Assembly (NCBI GenBank): GCA_009786045.1
Contig: WQTY01000168.1
Location: forward strand, 1-5,573
Direction of reading: 5' to 3'
Source: Pseudomonadota bacterium
GTDB lineage: Bacteria > Myxococcota_A > Bradymonadia > UBA4248
DNA length: 5,573 bases
Every line of letters begins with the position of its first letter. Positions within the stretch are counted from its first letter, which is position 1. The notes below the pieces were generated by a model. That model searched no databases. It was not told where the DNA came from and saw only the letters and a list, made by a program, of their open reading frames with translations. This document shows, piece by piece, positions 1 through 5,557 of this stretch. A program made the position numbers and the translations under genes.

Positions 1-27
1 AAAGGGCGGGGTGGTTCGGGCGCTACG

Positions 28-58
28 GGCCTGCGTATGGCCTCGGCCATAGCAGGCC
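28..58 (-). terminator. Strong hairpin with bulged base after the minus-strand gene
   Basis: GGCCTGC (28-34), a bulged G (35) and TATGGCC (36-42) pair with GGCCATA (45-51) and GCAGGCC (52-58), giving 14 complementary pairs around a two-base centre (the innermost pair must open to form a loop). It lies about 80 bases beyond the stop of the minus-strand gene. There is no T-tract on either side. It could be a terminator, an mRNA-protecting structure or a copy of a repeated palindrome. Confidence 0.45.
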
Positions 59-63
59 GGGCA

Positions 64-99
64 GGGCGTATGCGGGCCGCGAATGCGGCACCATAGCCC
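64..99 (-). terminator. Imperfect hairpin after the minus-strand gene
   Basis: GGGC-(G)-TATG (64-72) pairs with CATA-GCCC (92-99), leaving one bulged G. Inside it GCCGC (76-80) pairs with GCGGC (85-89) around a GAAT loop. It lies about 40 bases past the TAG of the minus-strand gene. No T-tract is present, so the terminator role is tentative. Confidence 0.35.
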
Positions 100-139
100 G
101 CCCAGCATGTTCGGTTCGTGGCGTGTTTATCCCTGTGGG

Positions 140-1801
140 CTAGGGTATCCAGATGACAGCGCGCGAATTTTGTTCAGCGCCTTCGAATTGGGCGTCGCCC
201 TGGGCGAGTTTAAAGCCGTAGCGGATTTCGTGAGCGCGCCTCATGTCCTTTGGGCGATCGAAGGCGATGGGCGTCTTTTTTTGTCGATCAATGATGATGA
301 CGTCACCGCCTGCCGACAGGCCGGAGATGTTGGATTCGGAAGCGCCCAGCACAGCAATGTGTTTTGTGCCAACAGAAAAGTCGGCAAATGTCATGGAAAA
401 CTGCGGGAAGTAGGCAGCGCCTTTGAGTGAGAGAAGCAGCTCGCGATAGCCAGCATCGTAGACGTCTGCGGGTTTAAAGTTCTTTGTTGTGAAGGACATG
501 ATATTAAAAGCCAGCATGTCGGTGGTGCCGGCAATTTTGATTTTATTCTTCTCCGATCGGCAGTGCGGCAGCTGGAAGATCAGGTCGCCTTTGGGGGCAT
601 AGTTAAACTTTAGCCCCCCCCGGCCGTTTTTCTCGAGATTAAAGCCCTGAATGCCTGGCATATTGGGGTTGAGGTCAATTTTTTTCAGCTCTGACGACGA
701 CATATCCCAGGCGATGGTGGTGTTCGTTCCGGTGGTCAGCAGGATCGGGCCGTCTGCGGTATCGATGGCAGCGATGGCACCAATGTTCCAGGAGCTCATG
801 CCACAGCCCTGTACGCGCATGATGGGGTTGTGCGTTCGCGTGTAGCTGAGCGAATCGAACAGAGGCTCTCCGGCGGTATTGAGAGGGACCTGGTAGACGA
901 CGGCTTCCCATTCGGCATCGAAGCGGGCATTGCCCGAGAGCAGGTAGAGGGTGTCGTTATAGAGGTCGAGTCCCTGGAAGTTGTTGATGGAGTGGGAGTT
1001 GATTTTGTGTTTGACGCCGAAGACGTAAAAGGAGGCGGTTGTGGTTCGGTTATCCCCATAGATATCGGCCACGTAGATGCCTTCCTGTCCATTTTTGGCC
1101 TCTGTCTGGGTGACATCAACGACGTAGAGCTTCTTGAGTGTGTCGGAGTAGACGGCGCGGCATGGGCGCGTTGCGCGGGGAAGGCTGATCGCCTGCAGCG
1201 GGGTAAACGCCTGCGCTTTTTCGTAAGGGTCGAGGAGGAAGGCCACGCCGCCCTCGACAGAACCTGCAAGGGCGAAAATGGTTTTGTTTGGCCCTGGGAC
1301 GAAGCCGCAGATTCTTCCGCTGAACAGCCCGGCGGCGTCGACGTTGTGGGTGGGTATGGCGGGGCGCATTTCGTCCGGGATGTAGATGAAGGCGCCCTGC
1401 TTGCCGTCGTTTGTCTGGTCGTAATCGAACTCTGATATTTTTCCCGCGAGGTCGATGCGCCGGATCATGTCCCCGCCTTTGTACAGGGGAGCGCTGGAAG
1501 CGGCCACGAGGAAAAAGCCCTCTTTGGAGGCGGTGTCATAGAGCCAGTTGTTGCCGGGGCGGGCAGATTTGGCGCCGCCGGTGGCGCGATCCTTCGTGGA
1601 AGGGGTTTTGCCTTCCTGCTGCTCAAGTATGGTGGGCGGATCGAGGCGCCTCGTGCCCGAGTCATCAATGAAACCGGGTCTGGGCGTGTCATTTGGCGGG
1701 GCATTGTGATGGCTGTCCGAGGAGCGCCTCGTCTGCTCGCACCCGGTTAAAATTATCAGCGTCGCCAGGATGAAGACGGTGGCTTTCAGGGTTGTGTTCA
1801 C
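140..1801 (-). CDS. Predicted lipoprotein of unknown function, possible beta-propeller
   Basis: I do not recognise the family of this 553-residue protein. It starts with GTG, and a GGAGG Shine-Dalgarno site five bases upstream supports that start. The N-terminus is a type II signal peptide: Lys6, a hydrophobic stretch at about 7-19, and lipobox LTGC at 18-21. Cys21 would be lipidated. Residue +2 is Glu, not the Asp that retains lipoproteins in the inner membrane of enterobacteria, so outer-membrane location is likely. Residues 22-85 are a polar Pro/Ser/Asp/Arg-rich linker. From about 86 onward there are alternating short hydrophobic strands and Gly/Asp/Asn turns (for example LYVVDV 225-230, LYLLSG 285-290, HIAVLGA 481-487, VIIID 501-505). 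This suggests a mostly beta fold, perhaps a propeller, but that is inference. Besides Cys21 there are only Cys165, 214, 333 and 414, enough for two disulfides. No catalytic motif was seen. It ends with TAG. The gene is divergent from the large repeat lipoprotein, and no operon partner is visible. Confidence 0.88.
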   Translation of the reverse strand: MNTTLKATVFILATLIILTGCEQTRRSSDSHHNAPPNDTPRPGFIDDSGTRRLDPPTILEQQEGKTPSTKDRATGGAKSARPGNNWLYDTASKEGFFLVAASSAPLYKGGDMIRRIDLAGKISEFDYDQTNDGKQGAFIYIPDEMRPAIPTHNVDAAGLFSGRICGFVPGPNKTIFALAGSVEGGVAFLLDPYEKAQAFTPLQAISLPRATRPCRAVYSDTLKKLYVVDVTQTEAKNGQEGIYVADIYGDNRTTTASFYVFGVKHKINSHSINNFQGLDLYNDTLYLLSGNARFDAEWEAVVYQVPLNTAGEPLFDSLSYTRTHNPIMRVQGCGMSSWNIGAIAAIDTADGPILLTTGTNTTIAWDMSSSELKKIDLNPNMPGIQGFNLEKNGRGGLKFNYAPKGDLIFQLPHCRSEKNKIKIAGTTDMLAFNIMSFTTKNFKPADVYDAGYRELLLSLKGAAYFPQFSMTFADFSVGTKHIAVLGASESNISGLSAGGDVIIIDRQKKTPIAFDRPKDMRRAHEIRYGFKLAQGDAQFEGAEQNSRAVIWIP

Positions 1802-1806
1802 GATTT

Positions 1807-1811
1807 CCTCC
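1807..1811 (-). promoter_or_regulatory. Ribosome binding site for the GTG-started lipoprotein
   Basis: The minus strand reads GGAGGAAATCGTG, placing GGAGG five bases before the GTG start codon at 1799-1801. This supports the rare start codon. Confidence 0.8.
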
Positions 1812-1872
1812 CAGGGCGTGTGTCCATCAGAATCCGCAGCGGCGTGATGTTGGCGATGGCGCGATATTGAGA

Positions 1873-1892
1873 TGCTGGCGCGCGGCGCAGCA
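1873..1892 (-). other. Small hairpin in the leader of the minus-strand gene
   Basis: TGCT-GCGC pairs with GCGC-AGCA across a three-base loop, with one bulged base (plus position 1877). It lies about 70 bases upstream of the GTG codon, inside the leader for either candidate promoter. It could be chance in GC-rich DNA or a leader structure. No known riboswitch is recognised. Confidence 0.3.
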
Positions 1893-1924
1893 GGTCACAG
1901 TTATTTCTTGCATTTTGGGGCCAC

Positions 1925-1954
1925 AGAATAAAGGAAAAAGACGCCCCCCGGCAA
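1925..1954 (-). promoter_or_regulatory. Alternative promoter for the minus-strand lipoprotein gene
   Basis: On the minus strand, TTGCCG (1949-1954) and TATTCT (1925-1930) are 18 bases apart, each matching the sigma-70 consensus at four of six positions. Transcription would begin near 1918, giving a leader of about 115 bases. It is weaker in -10 match than the candidate at 1997-2005, so either or both could be used. Confidence 0.25.
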
Positions 1955-1996
1955 CACAGGTGAAATCTCAGGAAAAACGCCGGTGTGAGCGAGTTT

Positions 1997-2005
1997 TTTA
2001 TATCA
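1997..2005 (-). promoter_or_regulatory. Candidate extended -10 promoter for the minus-strand lipoprotein gene
   Basis: Read on the minus strand this is TGATATAAA, which fits TGnTATAAT with one mismatch. A poor -35 (ATGATG, 2020-2025) lies 17 bases upstream. The start would be near 1990, giving a long leader of about 190 bases. It faces away from the plus-strand extended -10 at 2030-2038, with only 24 bases between them. Confidence 0.4.
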
Positions 2006-2029
2006 TGCGTTTCGTCGGGCATCATTTTG

Positions 2030-2038
2030 TGGTATAAT
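2030..2038 (+). promoter_or_regulatory. Extended -10 promoter of the large lipoprotein gene
   Basis: TGGTATAAT is a perfect extended -10 element (TGnTATAAT) 59 bases before the ATG. A -35 box at the proper distance is weak (TTCGTC at 2011-2016, 16 bases away), as is common for extended -10 promoters. Transcription would start near 2045, giving a leader of about 50 bases. Confidence 0.65.
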
Positions 2039-2084
2039 CCGGTTTAGGTATGTAGGCGTGTGTGGGCAGGCTTTTTTGTTCTGC

Positions 2085-2091
2085 AAGGAGG
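2085..2091 (+). promoter_or_regulatory. Ribosome binding site deciding the ATG at 2098
   Basis: AAGGAGG lies six bases before the ATG at 2098. It settles the start in favour of this ATG over the in-frame GTG at 2062, which would place charged residues ahead of the signal peptide and has no such site. Confidence 0.85.
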
Positions 2092-2097
2092 GTGGCG

Positions 2098-5000
2098 ATG
2101 AGAACGAAGATGGTTGGGTTGATTGCAGCTGTTTTTGCGGTTGCCTGTGTGGGATGCAGCGACGATTCTGATGAGCATGTGGGGGTGTGCGGGGATGGTG
2201 TTGTCGACGCGGGCGAGGTTTGCGATGACGGCAACACAGAGGATGGTGACGGCTGTTCGGCAGACTGCACCGTGATTGAGGAAGGCTACAATTGTCCGCC
2301 CGCTGGCGGCGCTTGCACGAGGAAAGACGGCCCCCCGCCGGAAGGCTGTGGCGATGGCGTGCTTTCTGACGGCGAGGAGTGCGACGACGGCAATACGAAG
2401 AGCGGCGATGGCTGTTCGAGTACGTGCAAGATTGAAGCAGGCTGGTTTTGCCCGGAAGTTGGCAAGCCATGCAAACGCAGGGCGATTTGCGGGAACGGTA
2501 TTCTGGAAGAGGGTGAGGAATGCGACGACGGCAACGCGGAGAGTGGCGATGGCTGTTCGAGCACCTGCCAGATCGAAGAGGGCTATTGGTGCGATAAACC
2601 CGGGTATTATTGTATTCCGCTGACCTGCGGCGATGGCAAGCATGACCCCGGCGAGTTCTGTGATCATGGTGAAGACAATGTCGAGTACAGCCTTTGGGGA
2701 GCGGGTGCCTGTTCGACAGCCTGCCGGGAGGCGCATTACTGCGGTGATGGCCGGCTCGATCAGGTCGATATTGATTATGGCGAAGAATGCGATACCGGCG
2801 GCATCGACACGAGTTCCGAGTACAATGGCTGCACCCTTCAATGCAAGCGCACCTTTTATTGCGGTGACGGACGCATCACCCACGGTGAGACATGCGACGA
2901 CGGCAATGCAGAAGACGGCGATGGCTGTTCGAGCACCTGCCAGATTGAAGAGGGCTGGTACTGTGAGCCTCCAGCTGCCGGTTCACCGAGCAAGTGCTAT
3001 CCCCTCAAGTGCGGCAACGGGGTTTTGGATGAGGGAGAGACATGTGATGATGGCAATCGCGAAGACGGCGACGGCTGCAATAGATTCTGTCAGATCGAAC
3101 CCGGCTGGATGTGTCCGGACGGCAAAAATTGCCGCAAAACCGTTTGTGGTGACGGTATCATCGAAGGACTCGAACAATGCGAAGACGGAAACAATATTCC
3201 AGGCGACGGCTGTGACGAAAACTGCCGCATTGAGCCCGGTTGGGTGTGCCCGGAGATAGGGAAGCCCTGCTATGCCGCGCGATGTGGTGATGGCGTCGTC
3301 GCCGGAGACGAAGAATGCGACGATGGCAATAACATAAGCGGCGATGGATGCTCTGCACTTTGCAGACTCGAACCCGGGTGGCATTGCCCGGAGCCAGGGA
3401 AGCCCTGCCTGAAATCCGTTTGCGGCGATGGCATTGTCACTCACGGAGAAACCTGCGACGAAGGTCCCGATCCTGCCAATCACACCGCCGGGTGCAAAAA
3501 CTGCCAAATCCAAATGGGATGGCAATGTCTCGAACCCGGAAAACCGTGTACCAACGATGCGATTTGCGGCAACGGCAAGCTCGAAGGTGCCGAAGAATGC
3601 GACGAAGGCCCGGGCAACACAACGGCGGGTTGCGTGGGGTGTATCCAAACCGTGGGCTGGTTCTGCGAAAAACCCGGTGTGTCCTGCGTTCCCTCCGTCT
3701 GCGGTGACGGTCTCATGGCAAAAGGCAAGGAATGCGATGATGGTAACCGCATCGCCGGCGATGGATGCGATCCCTTCTGCAAGCTGGAGTCTCTCTTCGA
3801 CTGCAAGGATGGCGTATGCAAAGCACGCTGTGGCGACGGTATCACCATGTGGGAAGCAGGTGAACAGTGCGACGACGGGAACCTCGTCTCTGGCGATGGG
3901 TGTTCCTCGATTTGCACCGTCGAACCCGGCTGGGAGTGCACGAAGTATTCGCACGATCTCCCAGACAGCATCAGGCTCCCCGTGGTGTATCGCGACTTCC
4001 GCCAATTCCCAAGCCCCGCATGCAATAGCGCCTCGGCAACGACAAAAGTTGATGGGTGCATCACCACAGCCGAAGCCGCGCTCTATAATACCGGATACGC
4101 TTCAAACCAAACCCACTTCCAGGGAGGGCGCGGGCATCCCGACTTCCAGCGCATCAATGGCGGTCTGGAAACAGGCATCGTCGCGCAAACACTTGGGTCC
4201 GATGGTCTGCCCGTCATCGCTAAATTTCCGAATACGGCGCAGATTACCGCGAAGTCGTTCCATATGTGGTATCGCGATTATCCCGGCATCAACATGACCC
4301 TATACGATCACATCACTCTCAACAGAACATCGACACCAGGAACCTACCAATTCAGCAACAGCAGCTTCTTCCCGCTCACCGGAAGAGGCTACGGCAATGA
4401 GAATCAGTCCACGAACTTCCACTTTACCACGCACATACAGACGTACTTCAAATATACGGGTGCTGTGGCAACGCTAAGCTTCAGCGGCGACGACGATGTC
4501 TGGGTTTTCGTCAATGGAAGACGGGCCATCGATCTTGGCGGAACACACGGTGTCACGAACGGCAGTTTTACGCTTCAAAGTGTCGTGCACCCGGAAACGG
4601 GGCAGAGATGGGATCCCACATTCGGACTTTACGAAGGCGGAATCTACGCCATCAGTTTCTTCCACGCCGAGCGGCACACGACTGCGTCTAACTTCTCCCT
4701 TACACTTGCCGGGTTCATTAATATCGGAACTTCCGAATGTAAACCCATTTGCGGTGACGGCCTGCTCCGCGGTGACGAAGAGTGCGATCTGGGCCCAGGC
4801 TATACGCCGGAAGAAGCAGCAGCCCTGGGTTGTAAAGCGTGCAAGATCGTTCCCGTGTGCGGAAATGGAAAACTCGAAGGTCTCGAACACTGCGACCCAC
4901 CAGCCAGTCTCGGAGGGCACCCGCTTTGCCGCGATAATTGTACCTTTGCGTCTTGCGGTGATGGCATTAAACAAGACCATGAAGAATGTGATGGCACTGA

Positions 5001-5490
5001 CTTTGGACAGGGCGCGGGCAATCCGCCTCCGGCAGGCAAAAAATGTTTGCCAAATTGCAAGATTTCCGGGTGTGGCGACGGCATTGTCGACTCCGACCTT
5101 GGCGAAGAATGCGATCTGGGGCCCAACAATTCCGACAACGGTATGTGTACGACGCTCTGCAAACGGCCCTACTGCGGCGACGGCATCGTGACCTCGACCA
5201 TAGGTGAGGTCTGTGACGATGGCATCAACGACGGCCGTTATGGTGGCTGCGGCATAGGGTGTACTTACCTGCCGCCGCGCTGCGGTGACGCCATCGTCCA
5301 AACAGAACACGGCGAAGAATGCGACGACGGCATCAACGATGGCAGGTATAACGGGTGTACTTCCGAATGCAAGCTCGCGCCACGATGTGGCGACGGCATA
5401 CTCCAGCCAGGATTCGAACAATGTGACGACGGCGCTGACAACGGGCCAACAAAGCGCTGCAGTGATTACTGCACACTCAATATTGGTTAA
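2098..5490 (+). CDS. Surface lipoprotein with 20 DUF4215/Myxo-Cys repeats and a fibro-slime domain
   Basis: This 1130-residue protein is a probable cell-surface adhesin or receptor. ATG at 2098 is preferred because AAGGAGG lies six bases upstream and the product then opens with a good export signal: Arg2, Lys4 and a hydrophobic core at 5-16. The lipobox cysteine is probably Cys20 (CVGC); Cys17 (AVAC) is the alternative. An in-frame GTG at 2062 would add 12 residues but lacks a site. Residues 31-614 contain 13 cysteine-rich repeats of the type CGDG-x6-9-GExCDDGN-x3-GDGCSxxC (DUF4215, the Myxococcus cysteine-rich repeat). Residues 627-875 are a fibro-slime/PA14-like domain with YRDF (631-634), FFPLTGRGYG (757-766), GDDDVWVFVNG (797-807), DLGGTHG (812-818) and FFHAERH (854-860). 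Residues 885-1125 hold 7 shorter repeats. About 105 cysteines (9%) imply an oxidised, rigid, exported protein. No C-terminal sorting signal or membrane segment was seen; the end is TLNIG. The ligand is unknown; adhesion is inferred from the domain families. Confidence 0.95.
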   Translation: MRTKMVGLIAAVFAVACVGCSDDSDEHVGVCGDGVVDAGEVCDDGNTEDGDGCSADCTVIEEGYNCPPAGGACTRKDGPPPEGCGDGVLSDGEECDDGNTKSGDGCSSTCKIEAGWFCPEVGKPCKRRAICGNGILEEGEECDDGNAESGDGCSSTCQIEEGYWCDKPGYYCIPLTCGDGKHDPGEFCDHGEDNVEYSLWGAGACSTACREAHYCGDGRLDQVDIDYGEECDTGGIDTSSEYNGCTLQCKRTFYCGDGRITHGETCDDGNAEDGDGCSSTCQIEEGWYCEPPAAGSPSKCYPLKCGNGVLDEGETCDDGNREDGDGCNRFCQIEPGWMCPDGKNCRKTVCGDGIIEGLEQCEDGNNIPGDGCDENCRIEPGWVCPEIGKPCYAARCGDGVVAGDEECDDGNNISGDGCSALCRLEPGWHCPEPGKPCLKSVCGDGIVTHGETCDEGPDPANHTAGCKNCQIQMGWQCLEPGKPCTNDAICGNGKLEGAEECDEGPGNTTAGCVGCIQTVGWFCEKPGVSCVPSVCGDGLMAKGKECDDGNRIAGDGCDPFCKLESLFDCKDGVCKARCGDGITMWEAGEQCDDGNLVSGDGCSSICTVEPGWECTKYSHDLPDSIRLPVVYRDFRQFPSPACNSASATTKVDGCITTAEAALYNTGYASNQTHFQGGRGHPDFQRINGGLETGIVAQTLGSDGLPVIAKFPNTAQITAKSFHMWYRDYPGINMTLYDHITLNRTSTPGTYQFSNSSFFPLTGRGYGNENQSTNFHFTTHIQTYFKYTGAVATLSFSGDDDVWVFVNGRRAIDLGGTHGVTNGSFTLQSVVHPETGQRWDPTFGLYEGGIYAISFFHAERHTTASNFSLTLAGFINIGTSECKPICGDGLLRGDEECDLGPGYTPEEAAALGCKACKIVPVCGNGKLEGLEHCDPPASLGGHPLCRDNCTFASCGDGIKQDHEECDGTDFGQGAGNPPPAGKKCLPNCKISGCGDGIVDSDLGEECDLGPNNSDNGMCTTLCKRPYCGDGIVTSTIGEVCDDGINDGRYGGCGIGCTYLPPRCGDAIVQTEHGEECDDGINDGRYNGCTSECKLAPRCGDGILQPGFEQCDDGADNGPTKRCSDYCTLNIG
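2521..2584 (+). repeat. Near-identical DNA copy shared by repeats 3 and 6 (first copy)
   Basis: This 64-base stretch of repeat 3 matches 2893-2956 in repeat 6, exactly 372 bases (124 codons) downstream. By hand count there are 57 identities and 7 differences. It includes an unbroken identity of 29 bases (2545-2573 with 2917-2945), followed after one mismatch by 10 more. Repeat 2 shares the first 17 bases of this core at 2404-2420. Most differences lie in one six-codon patch coding NAES/NAED. Confidence 0.9.
2893..2956 (+). repeat. Near-identical DNA copy shared by repeats 3 and 6 (second copy)
   Basis: Partner of the copy at 2521-2584. Similarity stops abruptly after GAAGAGGGCT, where repeat 3 continues with codons for YWC and repeat 6 with codons for WYC. 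The identity includes third codon positions, so it points to recent duplication or gene conversion and not to protein-level constraint alone. Confidence 0.9.
3976..4722 (+). other. Fibro-slime (PA14-like) domain within the large lipoprotein
   Basis: Residues 627-875 match the fibro-slime family as I know it. They open with PVVYRDF and a DFQ segment, followed by a GLPV/F block, the WYRDYPG...N segment (724-731), FFPLTGRGYG, NFHFTTHIQTYFKYTG, the hallmark GDDDVWVFVNG, DLGGTHG, and the closing FFHAERHTTASNF. The family is named from Fibrobacter and slime-mould proteins and is related to PA14 carbohydrate- or ligand-binding domains. The Asp798-Asp800 triplet resembles the paired Asp of calcium-dependent PA14 lectins; calcium binding here is inference. 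The domain contains two cysteines, Cys642 and Cys654, near its start. It is the only non-repeat domain of the protein, so it is the likely ligand-binding part. Confidence 0.9.
4750..5472 (+). repeat. C-terminal array of 7 short cysteine-rich repeats (coding)
   Basis: Repeats start at Cys885, 921, 953, 992, 1026, 1062 and 1097, only 32-39 residues apart. Each has four cysteines (for example Cys1062, 1074, 1087, 1091) and lacks the GWxC...C tail found in most N-terminal repeats. Repeats 18 and 19 share CDDGINDGRY and look like a duplicated pair. Repeat 19 has CGDA in place of CGDG. Repeats 14 and 17 use the CDLGP variant. The array ends five residues before the C-terminus. Confidence 0.9.
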
Positions 5491-5498
5491 AACCTTTG

Positions 5499-5515
5499 AG
5501 GGGGGCGAGCCCCCT
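5499..5515 (+). terminator. GC hairpin just past the large gene, possible terminator part
   Basis: AGGGGG pairs with CCCCCT around a five-base loop, beginning eight bases after the TAA stop. No T-run follows, so it is not a classic intrinsic terminator. It may act together with the larger hairpin at 5523-5557 or protect the transcript's 3' end. Confidence 0.45.
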
Positions 5516-5522
5516 GCGCCGC

Positions 5523-5557
5523 TATCGGCCTGGCGGATACTATCCGCCAGGCCGATA
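5523..5557. terminator. 35-base near-perfect palindrome, probable terminator or repeat element
   Basis: TATCGGCCTGGCGGATA (5523-5539) is followed by a single C and then its exact reverse complement (5541-5557). As RNA it folds into a 16-base-pair stem with an ACT loop. It begins 33 bases after the stop of the large gene. Neither strand shows a T-tract after the stem, so a bidirectional or non-canonical terminator, or a dispersed palindromic element, are both possible. Confidence 0.6.

Larger units (their letters stand above)
2188..3939 (+). repeat. N-terminal array of 13 cysteine-rich repeats (coding)
   Basis: This array lies inside the large lipoprotein gene. Repeats begin at Cys31, 84, 131, 177, 215, 255, 305, 350, 396, 442, 490, 535 and 578, mostly 43-53 residues apart (about 138 bases). 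Ten of them have six cysteines: four in the CGDG...C...C...C core and two in an ExGWxCPxxGKPC tail, as in repeat 9 (Cys396, 407, 418, 422, 430, 437). Repeats 4 and 5 lack the tail and have four cysteines. Repeat 13 keeps only the first tail cysteine (Cys614) before the fibro-slime domain. Repeats 10 and 11 replace the DDGN...GDGC stretch with an EGP...AGCxxC variant. Acidic CDDGN loops recur and might bind calcium, but that is inference. Confidence 0.93.

Noticed and set aside
1..108. Open frame on the minus strand starting at ATG 106-108 and running off the window edge, with a CPAC motif
   Set aside because: No Shine-Dalgarno sequence precedes it, and it consists of the palindromic GC-rich DNA at 28-99. 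The absence of stops is expected in such DNA.
83..430. Plus-strand open frame of 115 codons over the 3' end of the minus-strand gene
   Set aside because: Its ATG lies within the hairpin at 64-99, there is no ribosome site, and most of it is antisense coding sequence.
830..1435. Plus-strand open frame of 201 codons inside the minus-strand lipoprotein
   Set aside because: It is antisense to a gene with a clear lipobox, Shine-Dalgarno site and full-length frame. No independent support was seen.
2062..2097. Upstream in-frame GTG start for the large lipoprotein, adding 12 residues
   Set aside because: AAGGAGG sits correctly for the ATG at 2098, and the extra residues would move the signal peptide away from the N-terminus.
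2044..2883. Antisense open frame of 279 codons over the first repeats and the large gene's start
   Set aside because: Its Ala/Ile-rich repetitive product mirrors the repeat codons, and it would run through the promoter and ribosome site of the large gene.
2188..3939. CRISPR-like array suggested by regular spacing of similar sequences
   Set aside because: Spacing varies, the units are in frame and encode cysteine-rich protein repeats, and no identical short repeats with unique spacers or cas genes are present.
2983..4005. Long open frame (340 codons) antisense to the repeats
   Set aside because: The regular GC-rich repeats keep antisense stops rare. The product is low in recognisable motifs, has no ribosome site I can support, and the plus-strand frame clearly codes DUF4215 repeats.
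4474..5421. Antisense open frame of 315 codons over the fibro-slime domain and C-terminal repeats
   Set aside because: It lies opposite strongly conserved domain coding. It is a shadow of the plus-strand reading frame.
2188..5472. EGF-like, metallothionein or zinc-finger reading of the cysteine pattern
   Set aside because: The CGDG...GExCDDGN...GDGCSxxC signature is specific to DUF4215/Myxo-Cys repeats, and the export signal favours disulfides over metal clusters.
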